64,000 bases of DNA from Pochonia chlamydosporia 170 (taxonomy: Eukaryota; Ascomycota; Sordariomycetes; Hypocreales; Clavicipitaceae), in assembly GCF_001653235.2 (NCBI RefSeq), contig NC_035793.1, positions 4,774,001-4,838,000 of the forward strand, read 5' to 3'. The translations under genes were made by a program, and so were the position numbers. Below, piece by piece: positions 12,339-24,300 of this stretch. The notes beneath the pieces are model-generated. The model was not told the origin of the DNA and searched no databases. It was given only the letters and a program-made list of their open reading frames with translations. How positions within the stretch are numbered: the first letter of the stretch is position 1; each line of letters starts with the position of its first letter.

Positions 12339-14861
12339 TTTGGACTTTTCGGTCAAAAAAGAATTAAAAGATTAGAATTAGACTGCCACGACATTAGCAC
12401 CAGTTGATTCAATCCTTCCGAGAGCTTGGACTTACAAATTAAAACAGGAAGAATTCAGTGGGACAAGAGGCTTTTTCGGCCGCTATCAGAAGTGATGGGC
12501 AGAGTGTCGATTTTATTGTGGCAGCGCGTAAGCGCTTCGACATCGAGACTGATATCTCTCGTTGTTGCGCAGCATCTATCTGCGCATGTTCGTCGCAGTG
12601 GGTCGCAGAGCTCTTCGGGAAGCCGATGTGAAGCCTGACAAATCCAGCTTTCGTATTTTGAATGCAGCTTGTAATGTGACAGGCCGACTAGAGAGGTGAC
12701 GTGTTTTCAACGTGCGATGTGCTCAGTGCGAGGAGCGAAATGAAATCTGGAAATCGTTGCTGGGCGGTTGAGCCAAGAAAATCGTGGTGGGCCAGCAGAA
12801 AAGGAACGAAAAAGAACGAACAAAAGAGTGGACAGATGCGCAGTGGTCTGACGACAAGCGCAATCACAGAAAATAATCTCGTCCTAACAAGGGTTTGCCT
12901 TCTCCTCTTTCTGAACGGGGTTGAAGTAAAGGTGATGATGGGAAGTTGAAAACGAGGGGAAGCCAAAGCCAAAGCCAAAGCCAAAGCCAAGGCAAGCAGG
13001 TGCGTCTCGGCCGGGTGGTGCTTACCATCCTCCAGTCGACAACTCCATGTCCAAACATATCCTCGTATGCCATTCATCCATCCATCCATGCACACATCTA
13101 TCAAGACCAAACAGCACAGTTGGGGACTTTTACCGCCAACGTCCTTCCCCATCACATACCCACACCCTGTCTCAATCCCTACCAAGATGAAAGCCAATGT
13201 GGGCTCTAGACCTTCTTTGGTCGCAATTTGGGAATGCGGTGCAGGCCGAGCCAGGGATGAGTGAGACCAAGCTCCCAAAGACCATGCACCAAATGGAGCT
13301 AAACTTCTGTCAGGGGTCTGGTTCAATGATGGCAACAACAATGGCTCAGTTCAATCTTCCTTTGCTGTCTGGTTCGCCTTCTTCCAGCCAAGAGTCCAGG
13401 TCACGGAAGATTGTCACTGTCTTGTCTGCCGAGGAGCAGCATCAGCATTCCACCACTTGAATCCTGGCCGCCCCTTACCCTCCCCTCACCCTCGCCGCAG
13501 ACAAACATCCCACATCCAATGATGCATCCCTGCTCTGGATGAATTGTGATGATGATCTGCGAGTTGTTGGGTGGTTGACTATGAAAATGCCTCGCAGAGA
13601 ATGGAAACTCGGCTTAATACTCCCATACAAAAACAACAATTATTAGTCTGGACTAACCGCTGACCGACCACATGATTCAGCTCCAACGAGTCCAGCTCTG
13701 CCGTCTATTCACACTTTCAATATCCAATATTCAGACGGGTTCGTGGCGTTCATCACGCCCCATCATCGCCAATGCAGGTACAGGCACCAAAGCCCAAGGT
13801 CCCCCGAGCCTTGGCCGCCACAGGGTCTGAGATTAGTCTCTTCCTACAGCCTATTTCTGCTAGTCTGGGGGTTGATTGCAGGTGGATGCAGTTTGCATAC
13901 CCTGGTCGAGGCTTCAATTGGCCACCAACAACGCCATTTCTATCATTTTCATCACCCAAGCGCTCACGCACAATTGGGGGTCAACGTGTATCAATTGGTC
14001 GATCGATGTGTTCGTTTGGGTGACCCCTGAAGCTAGCGAGAAACGAACGGGCATGCATTCTCAACATGGGTGGTCTGCGAACGTCAAGCTTTTGTTTGGC
14101 GAGACGATGTGTCGTCATTATCAAAGCTACAATACCATTGTGAGGAAGTCAATGTCACATTGTCGCCAACGAGCAGTGCCATCGAGTCTGAGCAGTAATT
14201 ACCCTCTTGACTGATGAAGGATATTTTTTTTCAGCTCACAACTAGAGCGTTGCCGGCCAACGAACCAAGTTTGCACCTCGAAGACCGTGTGAGGTTGCAA
14301 CCAGCGTTGCATCGCCTCAGATTGACGCTCAAACTACCCTCTCCAAATTATGGCGCGAAACGAGACCCTGCTGCGATCAAGCAGGGGATTCAATCACAAG
14401 ACACCGCTTCTGATGACACGGGAAGTTGCTGTATGGTATGATATCCAGCATGAAATACACGAAACATAATGATATCGCAATATAGTACGCCCCATACGCC
14501 GGGATCCCAAGTAACGCCTAAAATTTAGCCCTTCAACTCCACGCACAATGCGTACCATGTTCCCCAAATACATCTTTGCGCGTTCGCCTCGGCCCCCTGC
14601 CTTATCATAGCAGCGTGCTTGGGTTGAGTCTGACGCATATTGTTCGGCTTCTGCTCAATCCGGAGACGCGAACCGTGTGGACAGAGCTTGGGGACAGCTT
14701 ACAAGCAACTGTGATGCGGACGCCTCGGCAATGCCTTCGAATGTGAAGCGACCGGCATTGCCAAACCGCTCCTCCTTTGTCGCCATTGCGACATTGAAGA
14801 AAGCCATAGCCTCGACCATCCGGACACGCGCGAACAGCATGCTTTTGCGCGCTATGCCGCC
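12339..14861. other. 2.5-kb intergenic region
   Basis: No supported gene. A minus-strand frame at 12688-13341 is open but crosses the AGCCAA repeat at about 12959-12992 and has no family resemblance. Frames at 13743-14441 overlap each other in several phases. This stretch probably holds the promoter of the disordered-protein gene and the 3' region of the Isy1 gene. Confidence 0.5.
12959..12992. repeat. AGCCAA hexamer microsatellite
   Basis: Five near-perfect copies of a six-base unit (AAGCCA in one register) stand in tandem. The repeat forces leucine-alanine type runs in one minus-strand frame, which makes that frame look open by chance. Confidence 0.8.
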
Positions 14862-15663
14862 TTACAACTGTTCCAGCAGCTTCTGCCGTCTCCTCTCGAT
14901 CAGTTCTTCCTGAACCTCCTCCATCGTCGGCAGCACCCAAACCTCCCCATCTGCCGTATCGCCTGGCAAAGCTTCCCATCCTTCCGGTGGTTCCTGCGAC
15001 CCATTCTTCAACAAGTTCTCCATCGCCTGCCTCTCCTTCTCCGCCTCATATGCCAACAAAGCCTCATCCTCTTCCCCTGGCGCATATCCGTAATACGCTG
15101 CATCCACATTCTTCCGTATGTCTCTACTGTCGCCCAAGGGTTTGTCCTCTTTCTGCGATGCCTTGGTCTTGGCAGCATCAAATAACTCCTTCACACCCGG
15201 TAGATCTTTTGCTCGGCCAAAGTATTTATATCCTTTCCCACCGCCCGGTATCTCCCTCCCTTCTTCGTCGTATATCCTCCCTGCCGTGCGCATGTAATTC
15301 GGTCCTCCCAAGTTTCGTATTTGCACTTCCCACATGTGTTTCTCACGCATCAGCTTGTTGATTTCGTCGTTGAGGTCGCGGATTTGGTAGTCGCTCAGGA
15401 CCGGATCGTGGACACGCGAGACCTTGCGAGAGATTTCCTTGAGTACTTGGCCGCGCCATTTTTCGCAAAGAGGGACGGAGTCGACTTCAGTGATGGCTTT
15501 GGGACGGCGTGCGCGGCCAGCGTCGATGATGCCTAGGTCTGCTGCTTGGGCTTCGCGGAAGCGAAAGAGCATGGACTGGGCTTTTTCCGAGTTTCGAGCC
15601 TGGACGACGTTGTGTTAGTGGAGTGGCTTGAGTGGCAATGTAAAGCAGTGCCATAAATACCAT
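14862..15663 (-). CDS. isy1: Pre-mRNA-splicing factor Isy1
   Basis: Isy1 is a component of the NineTeen/Prp19-associated spliceosome and works in the nucleus around the first catalytic step. Two exons, 15663-15661 and 15599-14862, give 246 residues. The first exon is the ATG alone; after a 61-bp intron the frame continues ARNSEKAQSMLFRF, the family's conserved start. Other hallmarks are VLKEISRKVSRV (helical N-terminal region), IRDLNDEINKL and the segment NLGGPNY. The acidic and charged C-terminal tail has a normal length for fungal Isy1. I am confident of the family and of the unusual start exon, because the methionine next in frame (15572) would delete the conserved first ten residues. Confidence 0.93.
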
Positions 15664-16855
15664 TTTGTCTGTTTTTGACGCTCGTAAGCGTTAATGGCCA
15701 AAGAGGTTACGTTGAGCTAGCTAGCAGTTTGAAGTGATGATGGACAAGTTTGTCCAGTCTCGTGGTGTTGAGAGTAAAAGTGGGACAAGCCACAGCACTA
15801 ACCACATTCAGCCACACGGCCGACCTTGACTTCAATCTTTCCATCGAAACGGTCCTGAACCTTCACCATCGTCACAATATTGAATACTGCACACTTCTAT
15901 CCTGAGCCGTGCATTACGTCGTTGTACTTACATATGGACTTGTGTCTTGAATTCACACAAATTTGCTACACTCAGTTTGCCACGTCATTTTCACAACGAA
16001 TATGTTTTCACAGCCTTTGCCCCTATATCATCGAAAGTGACCCTTTATCGTCAAGATTGGCTTCAGCCAGGAACAAAGCAATTTTTCCAATGCGGTATCC
16101 CATATCATACCATGCCACTGGTAAACTGAAACACACACAGCAGTCAAGTTACTGCGTCCCTCACATCACACAGCACCGTCAAGCTGCCATGAGGAAATCC
16201 ATCACGCCAGAGCACGGGATGCCACGAGGCCGCGTTTCCTGAAAACCGCCCGTGAGCAAAGGACCACGGCTAAGAACAGAGATCTGAGCAGGCCCTCGTC
16301 ACTTTTTTGCAACCCAAACGGCTTCCCTACGTCTTACCGTCCGCAGTAGCCGCAATGACAGACACCCTTTATATCAGAGACGAGTTTCCATTGACGTCTA
16401 CTCTCTTGCGGGGGCAGATGACATGGTCAAGGTCAGTGACTTTGATAAAATATAGTTTTCAATCGGAGCAGGCTGGATGAGTATGGCCTAGTGCCTAGAG
16501 GATGAGGAAGTGGAGGGAATTTTTGAGCCCGGTGATGATCAAGGTCCAAAAAGCCAAATTTGCAGGCAGCAGCGGCGATGATTGTTTACGATCGAGGATT
16601 ACGGTCCGAGTCGCGCGTTGTCGGTGAGAACGTAAGAGAGCTAATCTGAGGGCCGGTCTATTCACACGTCGAGTCTAAGTTGTTTCTTTTGACATTTACT
16701 TCCTACTCTATCAAGACATGTGTATGCTCTACACGGTGTATTAACTCATTAACTCGAAACAGTACATAATTGACGATACACAATTTTACATAGGATCCAA
16801 AGACCCGACATACAAATACCTGGTATCAAATCCCCAAGCGCCTCGCTTACCACAT
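15664..16855. other. Intergenic region
   Basis: This lies between the start of the Isy1 gene and the stop of the GH18 gene. Short plus-strand frames at 15880-16242 are not family-like. I see no gene. Confidence 0.55.
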
Positions 16856-18037
16856 CTAATAACCGTAAACTTTTCGGAGGACACTCAACAGTTCACCATT
16901 CCTATCCTGATCAATCGACCACACCATCATACCCTTCAAGCGCTGCTTCTTCGCATAATTAACCTTGGCCGTCAAACTGTCCGGGTCATCATACGAAATG
17001 AACATCCTGTTCGTCGGATTATACAGCCAGGGCGTCTGCGTCACAGGATCCCAATTCCTCACCCAGGGTTTCCTCACCGACGCTGTCGAGTTCAACACGC
17101 CTTCGGAGCGCAAGTTCCTCCATTTCCAAATACCCGTATACATTGGCGGCTGTCCACGGCCCGGAAACAACATCACGTCGTCCGAATCGCCAAACGGGTG
17201 AGTCTTCGATTTCGGCTGATACTGGTTATTCGGATCAAGCATCATGTCTTTAACCGCCGTCATGGCACGTCCGTAAAAGGCCACACCGCCGGTAAGTTGA
17301 CCCGGCGGCCAGCCCGCCCTTGTCCACTCGTCAACCGCAGACGCAAACGACAACTGCGTCCCATTCCCGGGCGCAAAGTTCAAGGGCGCATTCGGACCCG
17401 TGGTTTCACCCCAAGGACCATGGACGTCGTACTGCATCAAGTTGCCCCAGTCGACAACACGCGTAAAATGAGTGACATTATAAACATAACTCCCCGGCAC
17501 GTCGAACGGCTTGAGCCTCAACGCCAAGGTAATCAGCTTTCCCGCCCCAAAGGCCTTGTCCATCTGTTCCCGCAGACCCAGTAGAAAGTAATAAAAGTTG
17601 ACCACGTCACCGGCCCTCTCCGCCTCGTTGTTTTCATTCACTTCTCGCCCGGGATACTCCCAGTTGATGTCCACGCCGTCCAGATAGTATTCCTGCATGA
17701 TCCCAATGATGGAAAATGTCAGAGTCCGCCTTGCAATCGTGTTCTTGAGGATGTTGGGGAACGAATCCTCGCCACTCCACCCGCCTACCGACAGGAGGAC
17801 TTTTGTGTCGGTGGCACGTAGCTTGAGGACGGTTTCTTCGAGGTGTTTCTCGCCGTCAAAGGTCAGAGTTCCATCTTGTTGGGGCAGCGCAAACGCGAGA
17901 TTGATGTGTGTGTAGTTGGCGAAGTTGACGTTTGACATGGCTCGGTGCCTCCAGATAGGATAATATCCAACGATGATGTTGCCGAAGACGGGCTCCATAC
18001 AGGACAGCAGAGCTGCCAAGAGAATGATGAACAGCAT
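16856..18037 (-). CDS. Secreted GH18 chitinase-like protein with an altered catalytic motif
   Basis: A single exon of 393 residues. A signal peptide is visible (hydrophobic residues 1-19, ending VFG), so the protein is predicted to be secreted. GH18 features run in order: the barrel start VGYYPIW (about 23-29), SVGGW (83-87), the catalytic strand LDGVDINWEYPG (119-130), MQYDVHG (201-207) and the late-barrel Trp segment MMVWSIDQD. Family chemistry is hydrolysis of beta-1,4 GlcNAc polymers through DxxDxDxE. Here the third Asp is Asn (residue 125, codon 17663-17665) while the proton donor Glu127 is kept. In studied GH18 enzymes that Asp orients the substrate acetamido group and its loss greatly lowers activity. 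The protein may therefore be a weak enzyme or a chitin-binding pseudoenzyme. I see no separate chitin-binding module. Confidence 0.9.
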   Translation of the reverse strand: MLFIILLAALLSCMEPVFGNIIVGYYPIWRHRAMSNVNFANYTHINLAFALPQQDGTLTFDGEKHLEETVLKLRATDTKVLLSVGGWSGEDSFPNILKNTIARRTLTFSIIGIMQEYYLDGVDINWEYPGREVNENNEAERAGDVVNFYYFLLGLREQMDKAFGAGKLITLALRLKPFDVPGSYVYNVTHFTRVVDWGNLMQYDVHGPWGETTGPNAPLNFAPGNGTQLSFASAVDEWTRAGWPPGQLTGGVAFYGRAMTAVKDMMLDPNNQYQPKSKTHPFGDSDDVMLFPGRGQPPMYTGIWKWRNLRSEGVLNSTASVRKPWVRNWDPVTQTPWLYNPTNRMFISYDDPDSLTAKVNYAKKQRLKGMMVWSIDQDRNGELLSVLRKVYGY

Positions 18038-18567
18038 GGTGAGGAGGATTGCTGTGAGAACGAGTCCCGTGTTGGGTAAGGGTGAAGGTGAGGAATGGAA
18101 ATTGAATGGGTTTATACGATTAGATATATTCCCAAAACATCAAGATTTAGTAGTGCAAAAGGTAATCTAACCAAAAAGTGTATCAACCCCAACACCAATC
18201 AAACCACCAGCTTGCCGGGTTTGTAACCTTGGTGCGCAAAGTTAGATTATGAAAAGTAATTACCGTAGCATGACCACCCGTAGTTTGGCAGTGTAAAGAG
18301 ATCTAAGGCTTAGGTTTGTCGAGATGCAGACTTGGTAAACGTTATGGCCATCAAAGTTTGGGTTGTGTGCAGAGTAGTGTACTTTTTGGATTGCAGGTCA
18401 TGACAAGCACACACATCTTATACTGACTTTGCCACTAAACGCGCTGCACATGATGAGCAAATGCGACAATACCATAATCTATTTTTGTTCACGTATATAC
18501 TCTACACGCCCAACATCGCAACGTGCATAAGATCGTACATTTTCCTCTCCCCAGCCTACCTCAAATT
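18038..18567. other. Intergenic region
   Basis: This covers the upstream region of the GH18 gene and the 3' side of the OST48 gene. I see no gene or clear element beyond AT-rich sequence. Confidence 0.55.
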
Positions 18568-20131
18568 TTACTTCCTCTTAGTCTTTCCCTCCACAGGCTT
18601 ACTATACATCCAGATGGCGCAGAAGCCCACAAAGCCCGTGACGGTAGCCCCAATGCCCGAGATCCAAGGCCACGCCCCTGAGATGACATAACTCCTGGGC
18701 CACTCATCATGCGCAATGTGGCGCACGCTGACGGTGTTCTTCTCCTCGACGTAGGTCAAAAAGGGACGCTTGTAGTTGACCTTGAAGTTGAAGATGCCGT
18801 GCTGGTCAGGCAGCGTGAAGGCGGTGCCATAAACGGTGGCCGAGTCGCTCACGCTAAGGGGCTTAAGGTCCAGACGGTGGAATGGAGACAACATGGAGAA
18901 TTCAAGCTGGAGGGCATCGTTTGCAGGGAGGTTATATGGCTCCCACGCGTTCCAGGAGTATTCCGAGACGGAAATGCTGTAGGACTACTAACTGTCAGTA
19001 AATTGCCTTCTATAGCTGCGTGAGGAGGTCAAACATACAACGTCAGTCTTGATGCGGTAAATCTCAGGGTTCGTCTCATTGTCCCCCTTGAGCTGGTGCT
19101 CGATATTGTTGACGCGCAAAACACCAATCTCCTGGAACGCCCAACCAGAAATTCTCTTTGCAAACTCGCGGTTCTCAGGCTTGACCTTCTTGCCATCTGG
19201 TCGGGAAACCTTGGCATCCAGCCACTTATCCTGCAGCATTCCGGCGGATCCGACAACCGCAACTCTAGCCGAATTACGCGCCTGGAAGACAGACACGAGA
19301 GCGAGCTGCTTACCAGCGGCGAACAGGTCCTCCGGGTCGACAACTTCAGCCTGCTCCTTGGGGTTGTAGCTGTAGGCGGTAGAAGGGGCGCGAATCACAG
19401 GCGTCAAGAGCGCTCCAGCACCCAGAGTGTGTCCAGCACCATGGGGGAAGGACAGCACACCCGAAACGTCAAAGTAGTTCTTGAGGCCGGGACGAACGCT
19501 AGTCGGCGCATCGAGAACGAGGACATCGTGGGTTTCCGGAGCTGAAACGGTATCGTAGTTGAAGTGGTCGACAACGGTGCCGGTACGTTCAGCAGGGAGC
19601 GCAATGTCAATTTCAGATAGCAGGGACGTCAGTGATGAGGAGGCGGGCGTCGTGGACGACAGAGCAACGAGGATATTGCCGTCGGCGTTGACAAAGTCGA
19701 CGAGAATGTTGGGCGTCAAGTTGGGTCCGAGAGCTGCAGGCCATCCATCAGCAATTGGTCTTTACAATCACGAAAGTTATTCTCAAATCTCACCCTTGAC
19801 CTTGGCGGGCAAAAGCACCAAGTGGTCGTACGTTCTCTCCCCCAAATGGAACAGCTTGACATGTTCGCTCCTCGGCGTGTCATACGTAATCTGGTATCCC
19901 CTCTCTACAGAACAAACAGTTAGCGCTGCATTTAATCGATCCCCGCCGTAGTGTTGTTCGTCGAGAAATTCGCTTCAATGTATCCGTACCTCTCAAATCG
20001 CCAAAGAATTGCTTGTAGTTGTCCTTCTCCGCCACATCATCCAGCACGACCAGCAACCGATTCCCAGCGGTGCTGACGGCGGAAACAGCAGCGGCGAAGA
20101 CAAAGATGGCCGTGCTCAAAAACGACCGCAT
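18568..20131 (-). CDS. wbp1: Oligosaccharyltransferase 48-kDa subunit (Wbp1/OST48)
   Basis: This is an essential subunit of the ER oligosaccharyltransferase, which moves the dolichol-linked glycan onto Asn in nascent proteins. Four exons, 20131-19990, 19904-19794, 19733-19039 and 18984-18568, give 454 residues; all three introns (85, 60 and 54 bp) join in frame. An N-terminal signal sequence is followed by RLLVVLDD, the family's typical first strand. The middle holds the luminal domain with GVLSFPHGAGH and VFQARNSARVAVVGS. The C-terminus has one membrane span (around VTGFVGFCAIWMY) and a short lysine-rich tail ending KTKRK, which suits ER retention. Length and domain order match the family. 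It shares a divergent 460-bp promoter with the complex I gene. Confidence 0.95.
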
Positions 20132-20591
20132 CTTGGACGTGGTATTCGCTCAATTCGCTGCTGGATGAAAAGGGCGAAACGGATGTTCCAATTCGTCGTG
20201 GGTTGTTGAGTGGACGTTGACCAGCTTGCCCACGAGTTGGCACGATAGCTGTCTGGTTCGAGGAGCAGCTCCTTGGGGTTTGGGATACGTAGCCTCCTGT
20301 CCCATCCACTTGCAGCTTGTGCCTGTGAGCTCCAGTTCCAGGCTAAATGTGGGGGCGAGTGCTGCACCACACCAACACACCCGTTCAAGGCACATTCATT
20401 CGTACTGAGTCCGGAACAGGTTTTTTCCGGCATTATGCACCCATCGCCAATTGGAACAACCTCATTCATCGGAATCAACCAGCTCTCTGCCTCTCCTCGT
20501 CGACATTCAATTCCACTGAGTACGCCCACCTGCGCCCTCACCTCCAACTCAGTCGTATCTAACTAACCTCTCCTCTCAACACCAGGCCACC
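20132..20591. promoter_or_regulatory. Divergent promoter between OST48 and complex I 9.5 kDa subunit
   Basis: 460 bp separate two start codons that point away from each other. Near the right end a CTAAC word and a CACCAG acceptor lie directly before the GCCACCATG start, suggesting an intron in the 5' UTR of the complex I gene. I see no TATA box that I would rely on. Confidence 0.5.
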
Positions 20592-20893
20592 ATGTCTGCG
20601 CCAATCTTCTGGTCCACCCCCCTCAAGTACTGCCGCTGGGCAGCTCGCGAGAGACCCGCGCTCTTCTGGTCCGTCATTATCGGTGCCACTGGTCCCATTG
20701 CCATGCCCATCGTGCCCCCGATCCGAAAATACTTTGGCGACGTTGATCCTGCGCCGATTCCTGTCACATATCCCGGTACGACTGTCCCCAAGCTACTAAT
20801 CCGTGCATCATGAGCAGTGGATGGAATCAAAGAAGCTAACGTGCGGCAGTTCCTACGGGCCCTCGGAAACAATTGACGGGCTACGACGACTAG
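20592..20893 (+). CDS. NADH:ubiquinone oxidoreductase 9.5 kDa subunit (NDUFA3-like)
   Basis: This is a small accessory subunit of mitochondrial complex I, set in the inner membrane. Two exons, 20592-20775 and 20850-20893, give 75 residues. The start has a strong Kozak context (GCCACCATG). Features are the N-terminal STPLKYCRWAARERPALFWS, a single hydrophobic span that follows, and the loop ending DPAPIPVTYP. The 74-bp intron (donor GTACGA, acceptor CGGCAG) adds the family's usual tail, VPTGPRKQLTGYDD. Without the splice the frame ends in an unrelated tail, so the intron is well supported. Confidence 0.92.
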
Positions 20894-21331
20894 AAAATAC
20901 GAAAATATGAAGGGAATAACCAGAGAGAAGGAAAGGCGATACTAGACATTTCACGACAACTACCCGTCGTGGACCATGTACAAAACCAGCGGCGTTTTTC
21001 GAGGCCAACTCGCAGATTGGGCGATCATATTACCGCCTGCATTACAAATTAACGCTACAACTTTTTTTATTTAAATCAAAATATTGTCTGCGAATGCCTT
21101 TTGTCGTCCAAACCAGTAACTATGTTCTTGCGCCGTGGCCTGAGCAGCTCGTATTGCCATGTCCAAGTCTACGCTGTTCCCAAAAGACCAATAACTGAAT
21201 GCTACGCCGCAATGCCACGGCCGTTCATGCCTCCAAGTCTAAGTTATATCAGGTGTCGTTATGTCCTCTCTCAAAGATGATACGCTATCACGGTGATGTC
21301 TACTCGATTTGCGGCTACGAAGGACCAGACT
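20894..21331. other. Convergent intergenic region
   Basis: This holds the 3' UTRs of the complex I gene and the BEACH gene. No other feature is seen. Confidence 0.6.
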
Positions 21332-24300
21332 CTATCTGTCTCCCCGGCCAAAGTTCCATTCAAACTGCAACCCCAGTTAGTAAAGACACCGCGTTTTTGC
21401 ACCTGTTGTAGGAACTTACCACTCTACCATCTTCATCTCCAGTGTACAAACAAGTGGGCATAGGAGCAATACAGGTTATCCCAGCATCTGTATTGTCCTG
21501 TGTATCGCTCTTGAAGTCGACATGGTCCAACCGTCTGAGCAGCTCGAGAGTCCATTTACCTCCTAGAACACATTTCCTCCAAACATTGACTCGACCTCTA
21601 CTGTGCCCAGTAAAAATTAAGCAATTCTCAAGCCACTCGTTTCCGGCACCTTCGTAAAATGCACAAGATTGCACATAGTCATCTTGCTCTGTGCAAACGT
21701 TTTGGTCCAGAATGAGTGTACCATTCAGGGTGTACAGGAGGATGTTCGGTCCCGAGCATAACAAAACTTCTCCAGATACATTGTTCATGGCGGCGCACTC
21801 CACAAGCCGCACAAGAGGGAGTTTTCGGATAAATGTGAGTTGGTTGAGGTCCCATAAGAAAGCTTGTCCGTCCGCAGATGCCGTAACAAATGTACTAAAG
21901 GCTTTGCTGACAGCGATAGCAGTGACCAGGGTCTTGTGCCCAAACACGCTGGACCGCGGAACAAGTTCCACGGGTTTGCCTGGAGCTGTGTGTACCGTGT
22001 AGACAGACACGACGCAGTCCTCGCCCGCAGTGATTAAAGTCTTGGAGTCTGCAAAGCAGGCGCAAGAAATCTGTCCGGTATGGAGATTCTCGAATAGTCC
22101 CGCGGGCTGTCCACTAGTTAGTTTGCAGTCCTATATGTTTACAATGAGAGAAACAGACCTTGCGGTTGTCGCTGAAAAAGAACCGGATACTACTATCTGC
22201 ATAACCCCATTCCAGAAACTTGTCGTAGGGTGCAAAGTTCAAACGGAACGCTGACGCGCATAATAGCCGATCGAGTTTTGGGGCATATATCAGAGACGCA
22301 ACTCGTTCATGGCTCTCTACACAATTGTCAGCTTTCAACCTTTGCGAAATTCGATACAGGAGGATGCTCACCTAGCAATGGCCGAGGAAGACACGTCAAC
22401 GAGAAAATGGATGTGTCCAGCCGTCTGATTGGGCATTGCGTATACTCCCGCGCAGGATGCGGTTTGTTAAACACTTGGTGCGGTGTTTGTCCGAAATTGT
22501 GAATGACACCTGCTGTGATGGCTCTTTCATTGGCGTCAGTAATGCGATCCAAGTCACTCGCGCCACCGTAGGAGAGGTGATGGAACACGTTGAGATTTTC
22601 CACAGCGGCTTCTCCTCTTTGTTTACACCCGAAGACGAGATCGATCCAGTGGTGCAAGTTTTCGCTCACATATGGACTCTCTAACGCTTCTCGGTGCTTT
22701 GCAATGAATATCTTGGGATCTCCCTTTGCCCACGGTGGGAGCTTGACATGATCCACTCTGGCCCCTGTGCTTTGCTTTCGGCCGAAATCGTAGCCATTAA
22801 TGTTAGTCAGGAATTCAGGTAGGCAGAAGAATTCGGGAATCAGCTCTCTGACATCAGTTTTGTTTTTTGACGATGCGGAGGTCCACGCGTCGCCTATGGA
22901 CTGGAACAGTCGATCTGCGTGGTCAAAACTGTCTCCTTGAACAAGGAGATAGGACTGTACAAAAGGCGGCAATCGAATCAGGTATGAGCTGACTATCATG
23001 GCTGATGAATAATGTGTACCATAGTGGAAGGGGGTCTGGCCAATCTCCTTTAAAGCGCTATACGTCTCGGCAAATCCTGGAACTCGGGCTTGAGTCTGGG
23101 CACCCATGGGCTTGGATAGGTCGCGGAATGTTGCCGGATCCTCGAGATCGAGGTCCTCGCTTGTATAATCCGCGAGAATCCATGGAAATACCGGATATTG
23201 AGTCAGGTCGTTGAAAGTTCTACCTGCCATGGTATTCACCATCATGAGATAATGAAAGTTTGAAACCTCTCCTCTCTGCCAGCGCTTCACAATCGGGTTT
23301 GATGGCGCAGAGTTGAAGAGCGTACCGATTCTCGATCCTAATCCTGCGCCAAAACCCTGAGGAGATTCATCAAAAGTCTTGAGTCCTTCGAGCCTCCAAG
23401 CGTCTTCAGGATTTGGCAGAGCATTAGTCGTGCTTGTGTGGGGCGCCTTGTTAAGAAGCTTGCCATACACTGTATCTCGAACACCAGAGTTTAGCATGGT
23501 AAGCAGATAACTTCGTCCGTCAGTGAAAAATATCTCAATAGCAACATCTCGGAATAGAAAGCGGCGCTTGGAGAAACTGATGACATCTTGCCACTTCCAA
23601 TGACGTGAATCTTGATCACGCATGCCAGCATTTTGGCGTTTCTCAAGTGTCTTTGTTCCGGTAACCACCATGGTGAAGGGGTCTCGCTCCTCTGGGGGTG
23701 CTTGCCAAACATTGACAATGTCTCCGCTGGCACACTGAAAGACATTGTCCATCATGTACAAGGCATCTTTACCAACGATAAGAATGCCTTCACAAGCTTC
23801 CAACCCGGTGATTCGAGACATATTGTAAGCCGCCTGAACTTGATCTCCATGCTCTAGACGTCGCATGACCTTTCGATTCTTGTCTTCAAATGTATCTTCT
23901 CCGTCAATTGGTTCGTTGGGATCGTCCACGAGCTCAAAATCGTCCTCCGTCATCAACCCTTGGTCTTGCTTGCCTGATGCAGAGTCAGATTCCACAGGTG
24001 CCACGTCGTCATTCCCACTAGTAAGATTCGCAGACGACGACGTGCGGCTCGGTGTAGTATTGGCCGACACCGCGGTGTTAACAGTTGTGTTCACACGAAG
24101 GGGGACAGAGGCGGCTTCCATCGCTTTGCCCTTGGATTGATACTTCTCATCAATCCCGGAGGAGTCTGGCAGAAGTCGTAACCTCATTCGGTTTCGGCCT
24201 TCAGTTCTATCAAGCTTCCACTTCAAAATGGTAGGCTCGCTAAAGACAGCACCCGGACGTCTCAAATCTTTCTCCATCCTGCGATAGGCAGCTCCTAAAT

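Noticed and set aside
12688..13341. 217-codon open frame on the minus strand
   Set aside because: It runs through the AGCCAA repeat, has no family character, and competing frames overlap it on both strands.
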